A DNA stretch of 52,821 bases from the NCBI GenBank assembly GCA_001587635.1, contig LNJE01000008.1, positions 1-52,821 on the forward strand, written 5' to 3'. This document shows positions 8,867-16,972 of the stretch, one piece after another (within the stretch, counting starts at the first letter, position 1; every line of letters starts with the position of its first letter). The stretch is from Methanofastidiosum methylothiophilum. GTDB lineage: Archaea > Methanobacteriota_B > Thermococci > Methanofastidiosales > Methanofastidiosaceae. The position numbers and the translations under genes were made by a program. The notes under the pieces were generated by a model. That model was not told the origin of the DNA and did not search any database. It saw nothing but the letters and a program-made list of their open reading frames with translations.

Positions 8867-9244
8867 TTATTTTTTCTTTTTGAAAGCATCTGATAACATG
8901 TCTTTAAGGCTTTTTTTTGGTGCAGTTGTTTTTGTAGTTGTTTGAGTTGATTGTGTAGTTTTTTGTTCAACTTTAGTTGTAGCTTGTTCTCTCTTAATTA
9001 TTACTTCTTCTCCTTTTCCTGCTTTATAGACTACTTTTCCTTTTTCAACTACGTCAACATTCCACTGTGTGTTCTTTGATACTTCTTTTTGTGCCATATT
9101 TTCGGCTACGCCTCTTATTTTGGAATCTGACCAATCAGGGTGCTGTTCCTTTAACTCCTTAACATATTTTTCCGTGAATTGTTTTCTCAAATCCATTATC
9201 ATTTTGTTTCTTTCGGCCATTGTTATAGTAGGTTTATCCCCCAT
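8867..9244 (-). CDS. Uncharacterised 125-residue charged protein with Thr/Gln-rich linker
   Basis: Not recognised. The first about 60 residues look like two or three amphipathic helices rich in Lys and Glu (MAERNKMIMDLRKQF, then DWSDSKIRGVAENMAQKEV). A short strand-like part with VVEKGKVVYKAGKGEEV follows, then a low-complexity TTKVEQKTTQSTQTTTKTT linker and a basic C-terminal helix (KKSLKDMLSDAFKKKK). There is no signal peptide, so it should be cytoplasmic. It has a good ribosome binding site (ggaggga 6 nt before ATG). It stands alone between Rpp30 and the iron operon. The basic tail could bind nucleic acid or membrane, but that is a guess. Confidence 0.65.
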   Translation of the reverse strand: MGDKPTITMAERNKMIMDLRKQFTEKYVKELKEQHPDWSDSKIRGVAENMAQKEVSKNTQWNVDVVEKGKVVYKAGKGEEVIIKREQATTKVEQKTTQSTQTTTKTTAPKKSLKDMLSDAFKKKK

Positions 9245-9462
9245 TATAATCCCTCCTTCATTTTCTTGTTATTATTATTTTAATGATAATACTATTATTT
9301 TTCACTTGGCGTACGTACAAATAGATCCATGTCAAAAATTTTAACATAAAAAAATATATATGTTAAATTCCATTAATTCTATCGTCTTATTATTCTATTT
9401 AAAGATATTGGTTAATAAACAGAAAAATAATCTCGAAGATACTACTAAATAGATTAGCTTAT

Positions 9463-10185
9463 TTAAAATAAACTCCTTCTATGTCTGTGTCTATGTCTAT
9501 TTTGACCATTTGTTTTTCTTACATAGATATCTTTTGCAATACTTTTTTCTAACGCTATTTGAGTTTCATCTATCTGAGCAATAAAGGTAGGAAAAGTCTG
9601 CAGTATCCTTATTTTTGATCCGGGGCTTAAGCCTAAAGTTGAAAGTCTTTGTAATCTAGGATAGCTTTTTGTAACTATATATATGATATTGCCTTCCTCT
9701 CCTGAGCCCATATCGCTAAGAGATTCTATTACAGGCTCCAAGGTCTTTGATACATTCTTGCAGCAGTTACCAGGAGGAATTTCAAATCCATGTGGACAAA
9801 TACTTGGATGACCCAAAAGAGTGCATATTGAGTCTTCAAGACCTTCTGTTATCGTATGCTCTAGTTTACATGCAGGCTCTTCTATTTCATCAATTGTCAT
9901 CTGTAGTATATCTTTTAGAAGTCTTTCAGTTAATCTATGTCTCCTTATTATTTTTCTCCCAATTTCTTCCCCTTTCTTTTTAAATTTGATTTTATTATTT
10001 TCAATCTCAATATAATCTTCCTTTTTTAAATTATCCAAAACTTCCTTAGGAGACATTCCCTCAGCGACTTCAGAAAAATTGCATCTTATATATATACCTT
10101 TGATAAAATTTTCAACTGTTTCATCATTTTGCTCTCTCATAGTCCATATATGCTCAAGTGATTCTTCAATAATCTCTTTTAACAT
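9463..10185 (-). CDS. DtxR/MntR-family metalloregulator fused to a FeoA (SH3-like) domain, with His/Arg-rich tail
   Basis: 240 residues. Residues 1-75 form the winged helix (EGMSPKEVLDNLKKEDYIEI), 76-150 the DtxR dimerisation and metal domain (RRHRLTERLL, EEPACKLEHTITEGLED, then CPHGFEIPPGNCC), and about 160-225 the FeoA/SH3-like domain (RLSTLGLSPGSKIRILQ). The last residues, RHRHRHRRS, form an unusual metal-binding-like tail. The family represses iron or manganese uptake genes when metal-loaded. It is the last gene of the iron operon, 12 nt after feoB, so it probably provides both feedback control and the FeoA partner of FeoB, since no separate feoA is seen. Confidence 0.88.
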   Translation of the reverse strand: MLKEIIEESLEHIWTMREQNDETVENFIKGIYIRCNFSEVAEGMSPKEVLDNLKKEDYIEIENNKIKFKKKGEEIGRKIIRRHRLTERLLKDILQMTIDEIEEPACKLEHTITEGLEDSICTLLGHPSICPHGFEIPPGNCCKNVSKTLEPVIESLSDMGSGEEGNIIYIVTKSYPRLQRLSTLGLSPGSKIRILQTFPTFIAQIDETQIALEKSIAKDIYVRKTNGQNRHRHRHRRSLF

Positions 10186-10197
10186 GTGATCCCTCTT

Positions 10198-12108
10198 TTA
10201 GAATGATATTCCCATATATTTAAGGAATATATTTGTTATTCCTCCAACTATAACAGCGTATACTAATACAAAAATAAATATCATCATTGCTATTTTTGGC
10301 CCCCTCTCCTTTATTATCACAAAAAGATTCGCAATACATGGAACAAAGAGTGTTATGACTATTAAACTAACAACTGTCTGTAAGTTATTCATTAATCCAA
10401 CATCTTGTAATTGAAATAATCCTGCAGCACCATAATCTCTTCTAAAGAATCCCATCAGAAATGCCCTTGCTGCTTCTTTTGGTAACTCTAAGAAATCGAC
10501 CACAATTGGAGAGAATAGTCTTTCGATTATGATGAGTATATTGTACTCATTCAAGAAAAACAAGAATAACGTTCCAAGTATAAAAATTGGAATTACTTCT
10601 TTTGCATACCACTCTAATCTCATTAGAGTCTTATACAGAATATTTGAGAATTTAGGTACTCTAAGGGGGGGCAATTCCATTATAAAATCTGAAGATTGTC
10701 CTTTAATTATTTTTGAGGATAGTGCTCCTATAATGACAAGCTGAAGTAAAACTACTGAGAAAATAAAAAGTAGCGCACAAAATGAAAGTGATGAAGCCAT
10801 AGCGAAAATAACTGCTATTTGTGCAGAACAAGGGACCCCTAGTGCCAACAATAGCGTTGCAATGATTCTCTCCTTCTTTGAATCTAAAGTTCTTACTGTG
10901 ATTGTAGCCATTGTAACACAACCACATCCTAATATCAAAGGTAGGATAGCCTTTCCATTTAATCCTAAAAACTTCAGGGGTTTGTTTCCCATTACTGCAA
11001 GTCGTGGAAAATAACCCGAATCCTCAAGAAGGCCAAATGCTATGAAAAATGTCAATACGATTGGAAAAATAATTGCTATTGCATATGTTAAGGCCATTGT
11101 GATTATTCCAAATTCTCCTACAAACATTCGAGAAATAAAATCATTGATAATATACTTTTCAAAAAGAATTTTCATTGATGGATTAATTATTTTTCCAAAA
11201 AGATTTTCTTCTAAAAATTCTACCATTATTTGTGCCCCAAGAAAACCAACAAATTCATACAGTAACAATACTATACTTAAAAATATTGGTATACCTGTAA
11301 TAGGATTTAATGTCAGACTACTTAGTTTTTCTGATAGCTGCGTCTTTAAAATTTTTTCTTCTTCTTTAACTTTTCTTAAAATATGTAAAACTTCTTCTCT
11401 TCTTTTTTCACGGATATAATAAAAAAGGGGTACAGATATCGATTTTTTTGCATTTTGGATTATTTCTTTTGCTTCATTAATCTTTATTTGATCTTTTAGA
11501 TTTTTTTCAGTAAATGATTCATCTGATAAAGCCATTATTGCTTTTCCCCTATTTCCAAATATTTTTGATAATTTATCAATGGAATCCTCTAACTTTCCAT
11601 AATTCACTTTAACATGGGCTTTTGACGAGTTCAAGATAGTTTTCTTCATTTTGTCAATACCTTTGCCTTCTACAGCTACAGTTTCAACTACGGGAACACC
11701 AAGTATTTTTGACAATCTGTCTATGTCAATGAAAACACCTTTTCTTCTTGCTTCGTCAGCCATATTTAATACAAGGGTAAATGGCAATTCCAACTCAGAA
11801 AGTTCAGAAGATATCATTAGCCCTCTTTGAAGATTTTTTTCGTCTGCAACTTGGACCACATAATCTATAGTTCCAGAAATAAGAACATTCCTAGTAACTT
11901 CTTCATCTTCAGACATTGGGATAAGGCTATTTGAGCCAGGCGTATCTACTATGTCAATTTTTTTTAGTCCTAATAATCCTTTACCTTTAGATAATTCAAC
12001 TGTTGTTCCTGGATAATTAGATACAGTTACATATTTACCAGTTAGGTGCGAAAATATTACACTTTTGCCAACATTCGGGCTTCCTACTAGTGCTACTATT
12101 GTACTCAT
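10198..12108 (-). CDS. feoB: Ferrous iron transport protein B (FeoB)
   Basis: 636 residues. The N-terminal G domain has G1 GSPNVGKS (9-16), G2 Thr in PGTT (33-36), G3 DTPG (55-58) and G4 NMAD (115-118). A helical region follows, then a membrane domain with two Gate motifs: FGLLEDSGYFPRLA with GLNGKAILPLILGCGC, and the later LPKEAARAFLMGFFRRDYGA. It imports Fe2+ across the cytoplasmic membrane. A gaggaggcgg ribosome binding site precedes the ATG and lies within the end of the upstream regulator gene. It is shorter than E. coli FeoB, as is usual in archaea. The flanking genes are both DtxR-type regulators. Confidence 0.96.
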   Translation of the reverse strand: MSTIVALVGSPNVGKSVIFSHLTGKYVTVSNYPGTTVELSKGKGLLGLKKIDIVDTPGSNSLIPMSEDEEVTRNVLISGTIDYVVQVADEKNLQRGLMISSELSELELPFTLVLNMADEARRKGVFIDIDRLSKILGVPVVETVAVEGKGIDKMKKTILNSSKAHVKVNYGKLEDSIDKLSKIFGNRGKAIMALSDESFTEKNLKDQIKINEAKEIIQNAKKSISVPLFYYIREKRREEVLHILRKVKEEEKILKTQLSEKLSSLTLNPITGIPIFLSIVLLLYEFVGFLGAQIMVEFLEENLFGKIINPSMKILFEKYIINDFISRMFVGEFGIITMALTYAIAIIFPIVLTFFIAFGLLEDSGYFPRLAVMGNKPLKFLGLNGKAILPLILGCGCVTMATITVRTLDSKKERIIATLLLALGVPCSAQIAVIFAMASSLSFCALLFIFSVVLLQLVIIGALSSKIIKGQSSDFIMELPPLRVPKFSNILYKTLMRLEWYAKEVIPIFILGTLFLFFLNEYNILIIIERLFSPIVVDFLELPKEAARAFLMGFFRRDYGAAGLFQLQDVGLMNNLQTVVSLIVITLFVPCIANLFVIIKERGPKIAMMIFIFVLVYAVIVGGITNIFLKYMGISF

Positions 12109-12111
12109 CTG

Positions 12112-12552
12112 TTACCGCCTCCTCTTACAAATGTCACAATTATTATCAGGATTACATTTTGGTATTTCTTTACCACAGGGACATATAGAAGGCCCCTCCA
12201 TCATTTTACACAAAGCATCAGTAACTTCGTTAGAGATACAATGCTCCATTCTACATGCTTCATCATGAATTTTTTCTGGAGTAATATATAGATATTCAGA
12301 AAGGAATACTTCGACTATTCTGTGTTTTCTTTTAATTTTGTTAGCTATATTTAGTCCTTTTTTCGTCAATGTAACCCCTTTGTAAGGTTTATAAAAAATC
12401 AAGTCGTTTTTATTAAGTCTCTGAATCATCTCAGTTACACTTGATGGCGAAATTCCTAAACGCTGTGCAAGGTCTGTTGTTCTAGCTAAATTCTTCTCTA
12501 AAACTAAGTCCAGTATAGCTTCCAAATATTCTTCAACGTCCTGTTTTGGCAT
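12112..12552 (-). CDS. DtxR/MntR-family metal-dependent repressor with C-terminal Cys cluster
   Basis: 146 residues from ATG 12552. Winged helix: RTTDLAQRLGISPSSVTEMIQRL with recognition helix around 38-48. Metal/dimer domain: KRKHRIVEVFL, then DEACRMEHCISNEV with the family's Glu/Cys/His ligands, then CPCG. The last 25 residues add further cysteines (KCNPDNNCDICKRRR), giving C-x-C-x7-C-x6-C-x2-C, which looks able to bind a cluster or zinc. The ATG at 12606 also opens this frame, but it falls in the promoter between operator palindromes, so the shorter start is preferred. First gene of the feoB operon; likely autoregulated. Confidence 0.88.
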   Translation of the reverse strand: MPKQDVEEYLEAILDLVLEKNLARTTDLAQRLGISPSSVTEMIQRLNKNDLIFYKPYKGVTLTKKGLNIANKIKRKHRIVEVFLSEYLYITPEKIHDEACRMEHCISNEVTDALCKMMEGPSICPCGKEIPKCNPDNNCDICKRRR

Positions 12553-12568
12553 TAAATCAATGAATAGT

Positions 12569-12608
12569 TTCGGTTGACCTAATTTATAAATGTTTTGGTA
12601 TACCAAAA
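12569..12608 (-). promoter_or_regulatory. TATA box flanked by two operator-like palindromes (iron operon promoter)
   Basis: Plus-strand ttcggttgacctaa (12569-12582) and ttttggtataccaaaa (12593-12608, a perfect palindrome) share the core TTnGGTnnACCnAA. Their centres are 25 bp apart. Between them lies tttataaa (12583-12590), the likely TATA box for the minus-strand regulator gene, about 30 nt before its ATG. Two dimer sites around the TATA box would let a DtxR-type repressor block TBP/TFB binding. The palindromes and spacing are seen; the binding protein is inferred. Confidence 0.72.
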
Positions 12609-12622
12609 ATAAAAAAACTCAA

Positions 12623-13276
12623 TCACTTGTCAACTAAATTACTATAAATGATGTCAGGTGAAAGTATATCCTTCAAGAGAAAATATGTTTTATTGTTTGG
12701 CTTAATTGTAAGAACTCGTATTATATCTTCCACTGTGTCTAAGTCGTAATATAAAGACTCAGAATAGTATACTTGAACAGGTATTTTTTTCTTAGTAAAT
12801 TCTGAAAAATGTTTCTGAAAACTTTTTTCTCCAAATTTAAACTTAAATTTTTTATCTATAGGTAACATTATTGCTGAAGTGCCATCTCTATTTGAAGGGG
12901 ATATAATTCCACTTTGAGTTTTGGATAAACGGATAAGATCTTTAATATTCCTTTCATTGATGAAAGGAAGATCTAATGGCAATATTAAAACTTTTTTTTC
13001 CTTTTCCTTTAGGATGTTTACCCCCTTTTCCAAAGCCTTGTTTAGATCTTCTTCATCTTCAAAGATTATTTTAACCCCAAGATCTTTGGGGATTAGCGCC
13101 ATATTTTCTTTTTTTGTAAGCAAATAAATTTCAGTTTCTGGAAATTTTTTAAGTAATGAAATCATGTCTTCTATTAGCGCAATTACTAAGTATGTTTTAT
13201 TTTTCCCTAAAATATTGCCTAATCTGGATTTAGAAACATTAACATATTTTAAAGGAAGGATTACAGGCAGGGTCAT
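12623..13276 (-). CDS. cofC: 2-phospho-L-lactate (or phosphoenolpyruvate) guanylyltransferase, F420 biosynthesis
   Basis: 217 residues with a nucleotidyltransferase fold: N-terminal LPLKYVNVSKSRLGNIL (P-loop-like KSRL), DLPFINERNIKDLI with the DxP metal site, and ISPSNRDGTSAIMLP, a strong CofC signature. CofC joins GTP to 2-phospho-L-lactate, or to phosphoenolpyruvate in some bacteria, giving the donor used by CofD. Its ATG overlaps the cofD stop by 4 nt, so the two are translationally coupled. It is the last gene of the run that starts with the AGCS symporter. Confidence 0.9.
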   Translation of the reverse strand: MTLPVILPLKYVNVSKSRLGNILGKNKTYLVIALIEDMISLLKKFPETEIYLLTKKENMALIPKDLGVKIIFEDEEDLNKALEKGVNILKEKEKKVLILPLDLPFINERNIKDLIRLSKTQSGIISPSNRDGTSAIMLPIDKKFKFKFGEKSFQKHFSEFTKKKIPVQVYYSESLYYDLDTVEDIIRVLTIKPNNKTYFLLKDILSPDIIYSNLVDK

Positions 13277-14199
13277 TCAATCATCCTATTCAAGACAAAC
13301 TTAGACAGCTTTGTTCTATCATTTCTTGTCTTCATCAGTGTATTCGTCGTTAATACTTCTATGTCAAGTTCTCTCTTTATTCGTTCTGCTATACCCGATT
13401 CAATCGTGTCAATTATAAATATATCTAATAAATCTTCATAGTATTTTGCCACACCAAAAGAGTTTACTTCATGACCTAATGATTTCATCATTATAGCAAG
13501 AGGCCCCTTAATAGCTCTCCCTTGAATAAGTGGGGAAATTCCGATAACTTTTTTTTTTCTTATACGCCTCCGTATACTTTTAAGAGAAAGTATCGTACCT
13601 ATACTCACAAGAGGATTGGAAGGCGGTATTATTATCCAATCAGAGCAATTAAGTGCATTTAGGAATTTTTCAGAGGGGTTTGCTTTTCCTTTGCCTTTAT
13701 AAATAATCTTTTTGATATTTCCCTCAAGTTTTTTTATATAATACTCTTCGAAATGAACCGTATTATCTTCCATTTGAATATGTGTTTGAAAAAAATCATC
13801 TGTCATTGGAATTACAGGGATATTGATTCCGAATCTTTTACACAGTTCAGATGTTACTTCTGTCAAAGATTTCCCAGATTTTAAAAGCTCAGTTCGCTTT
13901 ATGTGGACTGCAAGGTCTTTATCTCCAAGATTTATCCAATTCTCATATCCCAACAGTTTCAGATAATTCTGACATGTAAAAGTGTCTTTATTTATACCCC
14001 ATCCTTTCTTAATATCAAGCTCTCCAGAAAGAGTATACATAAGCGTATCAACATCAGGAGATACATGTAATCCATAAATCTCAATATCATCACCAGTATT
14101 CGCAATAACTGAAAAGTTCTGAGTCACTCTAGAAAGACCATCAACAAATTTAGCTCCTCCACCCCCTCCGGAAAGAACAGTTATCAGTTTACCACCCAT
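13273..14199 (-). CDS. cofD: 2-phospho-L-lactate transferase CofD (F420-0 synthase)
   Basis: 308 residues, the usual length. The glycine run SGGGGGAK (10-17) at the N-terminus is diagnostic, followed by ANTGDDIEIYGLHVSPDVDTLMY and NLGDKDLAVHI. Later motifs are IIPPSNPLVSIGTIL and SPLIQGRAIKGP, which line the Fo and GTP-derivative sites. The enzyme transfers the phospholactyl (or enolpyruvyl) group to Fo. The start codon overlaps the nitroreductase 3' end by 11 nt; cofC overlaps its own 3' end. F420 is a central electron carrier in methanogens. Confidence 0.95.
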   Translation of the reverse strand: MGGKLITVLSGGGGGAKFVDGLSRVTQNFSVIANTGDDIEIYGLHVSPDVDTLMYTLSGELDIKKGWGINKDTFTCQNYLKLLGYENWINLGDKDLAVHIKRTELLKSGKSLTEVTSELCKRFGINIPVIPMTDDFFQTHIQMEDNTVHFEEYYIKKLEGNIKKIIYKGKGKANPSEKFLNALNCSDWIIIPPSNPLVSIGTILSLKSIRRRIRKKKVIGISPLIQGRAIKGPLAIMMKSLGHEVNSFGVAKYYEDLLDIFIIDTIESGIAERIKRELDIEVLTTNTLMKTRNDRTKLSKFVLNRMIE

Positions 14200-14788
14200 T
14201 AAGATGAATTACGTCATTTAAATTTCTTCTTTTTGGTTTTATTGGATCTTCGTCTGGCATTCCAATAATAAGAATCTCCTGTGGTAAAATATGATTGGGC
14301 ATACCAAGAACATCTCGTATGTCTTCTGGACAAAAAAGAGGTGCGCAAAGCCATAATACTCCAAATCCTTTTTCTGTTGCCTTGAGTAAAATATTTCCTG
14401 AAGCTAATGCAACACTTTGTATGCCCATAATAAATTCTGCATTATCCCTCTCGTCTCCATATTTTTCCACCTTTGATGTATCAAAACACGGGAGAATAAT
14501 GAACGGGGCATTGTTTATTCTTTCTTTTGATAAGTTAATCTTTTCTTCAATTTCATATTGAGTTTTTCCATCTTTTTTTAGATTGTTTATCCACGTTGAA
14601 GCCATTTTAGAAGATAGCTTTTCTTTAACTTCAATTGAATCTATTAATATAAATTCCCATGGCTGTAAATTATGGGCTGATGGAGCTTGAATTGCTGCTT
14701 CGATTAAGGATATCACGTAGCCCCTCTCAATTGAAATATTTTTGAATTTTCTTATTGTTTTTCTTTTTGTTATAGAATCAAAGCCCAT
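14189..14788 (-). CDS. Nitroreductase-family FMN oxidoreductase, likely tied to F420 synthesis
   Basis: 199 residues. Nitroreductase fold with an FMN-phosphate segment KRKTIRKFKN near the start, then AAIQAPSAHNLQPWEFILI (about 31-49), a form close to the C-terminal domain of actinobacterial FbiB. The end carries the conserved IIGMPDEDPIKPKRR. In FbiB this domain reduces dehydro-F420 made from phosphoenolpyruvate. The gene overlaps cofD by 11 nt and is in one operon with cofC, which suggests a similar role here. That is inference; a general flavin reductase is the alternative. Translation starts 12 nt after the symporter gene. Confidence 0.82.
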   Translation of the reverse strand: MGFDSITKRKTIRKFKNISIERGYVISLIEAAIQAPSAHNLQPWEFILIDSIEVKEKLSSKMASTWINNLKKDGKTQYEIEEKINLSKERINNAPFIILPCFDTSKVEKYGDERDNAEFIMGIQSVALASGNILLKATEKGFGVLWLCAPLFCPEDIRDVLGMPNHILPQEILIIGMPDEDPIKPKRRNLNDVIHLNGW

Positions 14789-14800
14789 ATTCTCCTCTTT

Positions 14801-16216
14801 TCATCTGAAATATTTTTTGACTTCTTCTACAACGATCCCACCTAATGCAACTAACGCTATCAAGTTAGGTATTGCCATGAGTCCATTGAACATATCGGAG
14901 ATATTCCAAACTATGTCTACATATGTAACAGATCCAAAAAATACTGTGAATAAGAATAATATTTTATATAAAGATTTATTCCTAATCCCGAAGAGATATT
15001 CAAAGCATTTTTCTCCATAGTATGACCACCCCAATATTGTTGAATACCCAAAGAGAACAGTACATAATACTATAACTATTGTCCCAAATATCCCTAAAGT
15101 TTGAGTAAACGCAGCACTTGTTAAAGCTGACGAAGTCAAATTATCGCCCCAAATATCAAGATTGCTTTCAAGAATTACAAATCCGGTCATTGAACAAATA
15201 ATAATTGTGTCAATAAACACTTCAACTATGGCCAATGTTCCTTGTCTTACTGGGTGTGGTGTTTTTGCTGCAGAGTGTGCTATTGGTGCACTGCCCAATC
15301 CTGCTTCATTTGAGAAAATCCCTCTTGCAATACCAAATCTAATTGCCTTTGATACGGCAAAACCTGCTACTCCTCCAGTAAATGCTGTTGGTGAAAAGGC
15401 ATGTCCTACAACAGACGCAAATACATAGGGAATTCTATCATAATGAAACAGGATAATTGCAGTTGCAACTAAGACATACAAGATACACATAAAAGGAACA
15501 AGAAAAGATGTGACCTCTCCTATTCGTTTGATTCCACCAAAAATAACAAGAGACGTAATAACTACTAAAATTATTCCAAGAATCGATGAAGTTGTAAATA
15601 CTTCTCCAAAGACAGGCAAAGTAATTGCACTCCCTTTACCAATATTTGATATTAACACTAAGACAACAGAGTTGGCCTGTGCCATACTGCCAATACCAAA
15701 TGAAGCAATGACTCCAAAAACAGAGAATAATATTGCCAAAATTTTTGCATCAATATTATATTTTTCTTTAAACCCTTTTTGGATATAATACATAGGTCCG
15801 CCTGAAAATTCTCCTTTTGGATTTTTTTCTCTATATCTTACTCCTAAAACAACTTCAGAGAATTTAGTGGCCATGCCGACTATTGAAGTAATCCACATCC
15901 AAAATAGTGCTCCAGGACCCCCCATTACAATCGCTGTGGCCACACCGGCAATATTTCCAGTGCCTACTGTAGCTGAAAGAGCTGTTGTTAGTGCATGGAA
16001 TGAAGGAATATCTCCTTGGAGATCTTCCTTCTTAAAAATACATTCTAATAAATTTTTAATCGATAGTACTAGTCTTCTGAACTGAATGCCTCTTAATATA
16101 ATAGTCAGATACAAACCAGTTCCAACAAGTAACAATATCATTATAGGCCCCCAGATAATAGAATCTAAAGTTCCTACTATATTTGAAAAAAATTCTAAAA
16201 AGCTCATATCAATCAT
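14801..16216 (-). CDS. Sodium:alanine/glycine symporter, AGCS family
   Basis: 471 residues with about ten hydrophobic helices. Family signatures are TALSATVGTGNIAGVATAI (about 67-85), GGPGALFWMWITSIVGMATKFSEVVLG and FSGGPMYYIQKG, plus GIARGIFSNEAGLGSAPIAHSAA. It imports alanine, glycine or related amino acids with Na+. Two in-frame ATGs (16216 and 16207) are close together; neither has a strong ribosome binding site. It heads the nitroreductase-cofD-cofC run and begins 44 nt after the tRNA-Val gene on the same strand. Confidence 0.93.
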   Translation of the reverse strand: MIDMSFLEFFSNIVGTLDSIIWGPIMILLLVGTGLYLTIILRGIQFRRLVLSIKNLLECIFKKEDLQGDIPSFHALTTALSATVGTGNIAGVATAIVMGGPGALFWMWITSIVGMATKFSEVVLGVRYREKNPKGEFSGGPMYYIQKGFKEKYNIDAKILAILFSVFGVIASFGIGSMAQANSVVLVLISNIGKGSAITLPVFGEVFTTSSILGIILVVITSLVIFGGIKRIGEVTSFLVPFMCILYVLVATAIILFHYDRIPYVFASVVGHAFSPTAFTGGVAGFAVSKAIRFGIARGIFSNEAGLGSAPIAHSAAKTPHPVRQGTLAIVEVFIDTIIICSMTGFVILESNLDIWGDNLTSSALTSAAFTQTLGIFGTIVIVLCTVLFGYSTILGWSYYGEKCFEYLFGIRNKSLYKILFLFTVFFGSVTYVDIVWNISDMFNGLMAIPNLIALVALGGIVVEEVKKYFR

Positions 16217-16259
16217 AAAGCATTTATGTAATTCATTTAAAAATTTATCTAAAAATTAG

Positions 16260-16333
16260 TGGGCCCACTGAGATTCGAACTCAGGACCTCCGCCGTGTAA
16301 AGGCGACGTCATGACCAACTAGACCATGGGCCC
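16260..16333 (-). tRNA. tRNA-Val (anticodon TAC)
   Basis: Read on the minus strand, the acceptor stem GGGCCCA pairs perfectly with TGGGCCC, and the discriminator is A. The D arm is GTC...GAC with AGTTGGT. The anticodon stem TCGCC/GGCGG encloses TTTACAC, giving anticodon TAC (valine). The T arm is CTGAG-TTCGAAT-CTCAG. CCA is not encoded and there is no intron. A TATA element tttatata is at 16357-16365, about 25-30 nt upstream. Confidence 0.97.
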
Positions 16334-16366
16334 GCTAGTTATCGTATAAAAGTTAATATATAAATC

Positions 16367-16819
16367 TTATGATTTTTTTCCAGTCATTGATTCAATATCT
16401 ATTTGGAGGATGTATGTTTGCTCTATTTGTTTAAGCGAATAGTCAAAAGTATCCCCAAAATAATGAGATATTATTATATCCATACCTTTTCTTTTTTCTT
16501 TTAAATCAGAAACAAAGCGTACTCTTCCAAATCCTACAACACTTTTATATCTCATAGTACAGCTACAAATATTCTTAGATTTAACAAGTTCAGCATCTAT
16601 ATCGGCTTCAAAAGAAACATAATTATTCTTCATTAAAATATCTATTTTTTTCCCTATTTTAGAAGTATGCAAATAGATAGTATTATTTTTGTAACCAAAA
16701 TTTAATGGAATGACATAAGGTATATTGTCTTCACATAAAGCGAGCCTTATAATTCTTGCCTTATTTAGAATATCCTCAATTTCATGAATATTTTTAATCT
16801 CTTTATCGGCTCTTTCCAT
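16367..16819 (-). CDS. Pyridoxamine-phosphate-oxidase-like flavin-binding protein (NimA-type split barrel)
   Basis: 150 residues. The pattern NKARIIRLALCEDNIPYVIPLNFGYKNNTIYLH (split in the FMN-binding barrel), KSVVGFGRVRFVSD and a closing LQIDIESMTGKKS fits the small FMN-binding split-barrel proteins annotated as NimA-like or pyridoxamine 5'-phosphate oxidase-related. These bind FMN or haem and some reduce small molecules; the exact substrate is unknown. It ends just before the TATA box of tRNA-Val, and the next upstream gene is divergent. Confidence 0.82.
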   Translation of the reverse strand: MERADKEIKNIHEIEDILNKARIIRLALCEDNIPYVIPLNFGYKNNTIYLHTSKIGKKIDILMKNNYVSFEADIDAELVKSKNICSCTMRYKSVVGFGRVRFVSDLKEKRKGMDIIISHYFGDTFDYSLKQIEQTYILQIDIESMTGKKS

Positions 16820-16972
16820 AGAATAATTACTAAAAACTTCTATTTATGACTTTCGTTAACTTTAACAATTATACAAGACTACCTTAAACAATCCAATTAA
16901 AAAAATGAAGATCTCTTTGAATAAGTGGAGTATTAGACAAGGCTTATATACAAGGGGCAAGAGGGGGCCACA

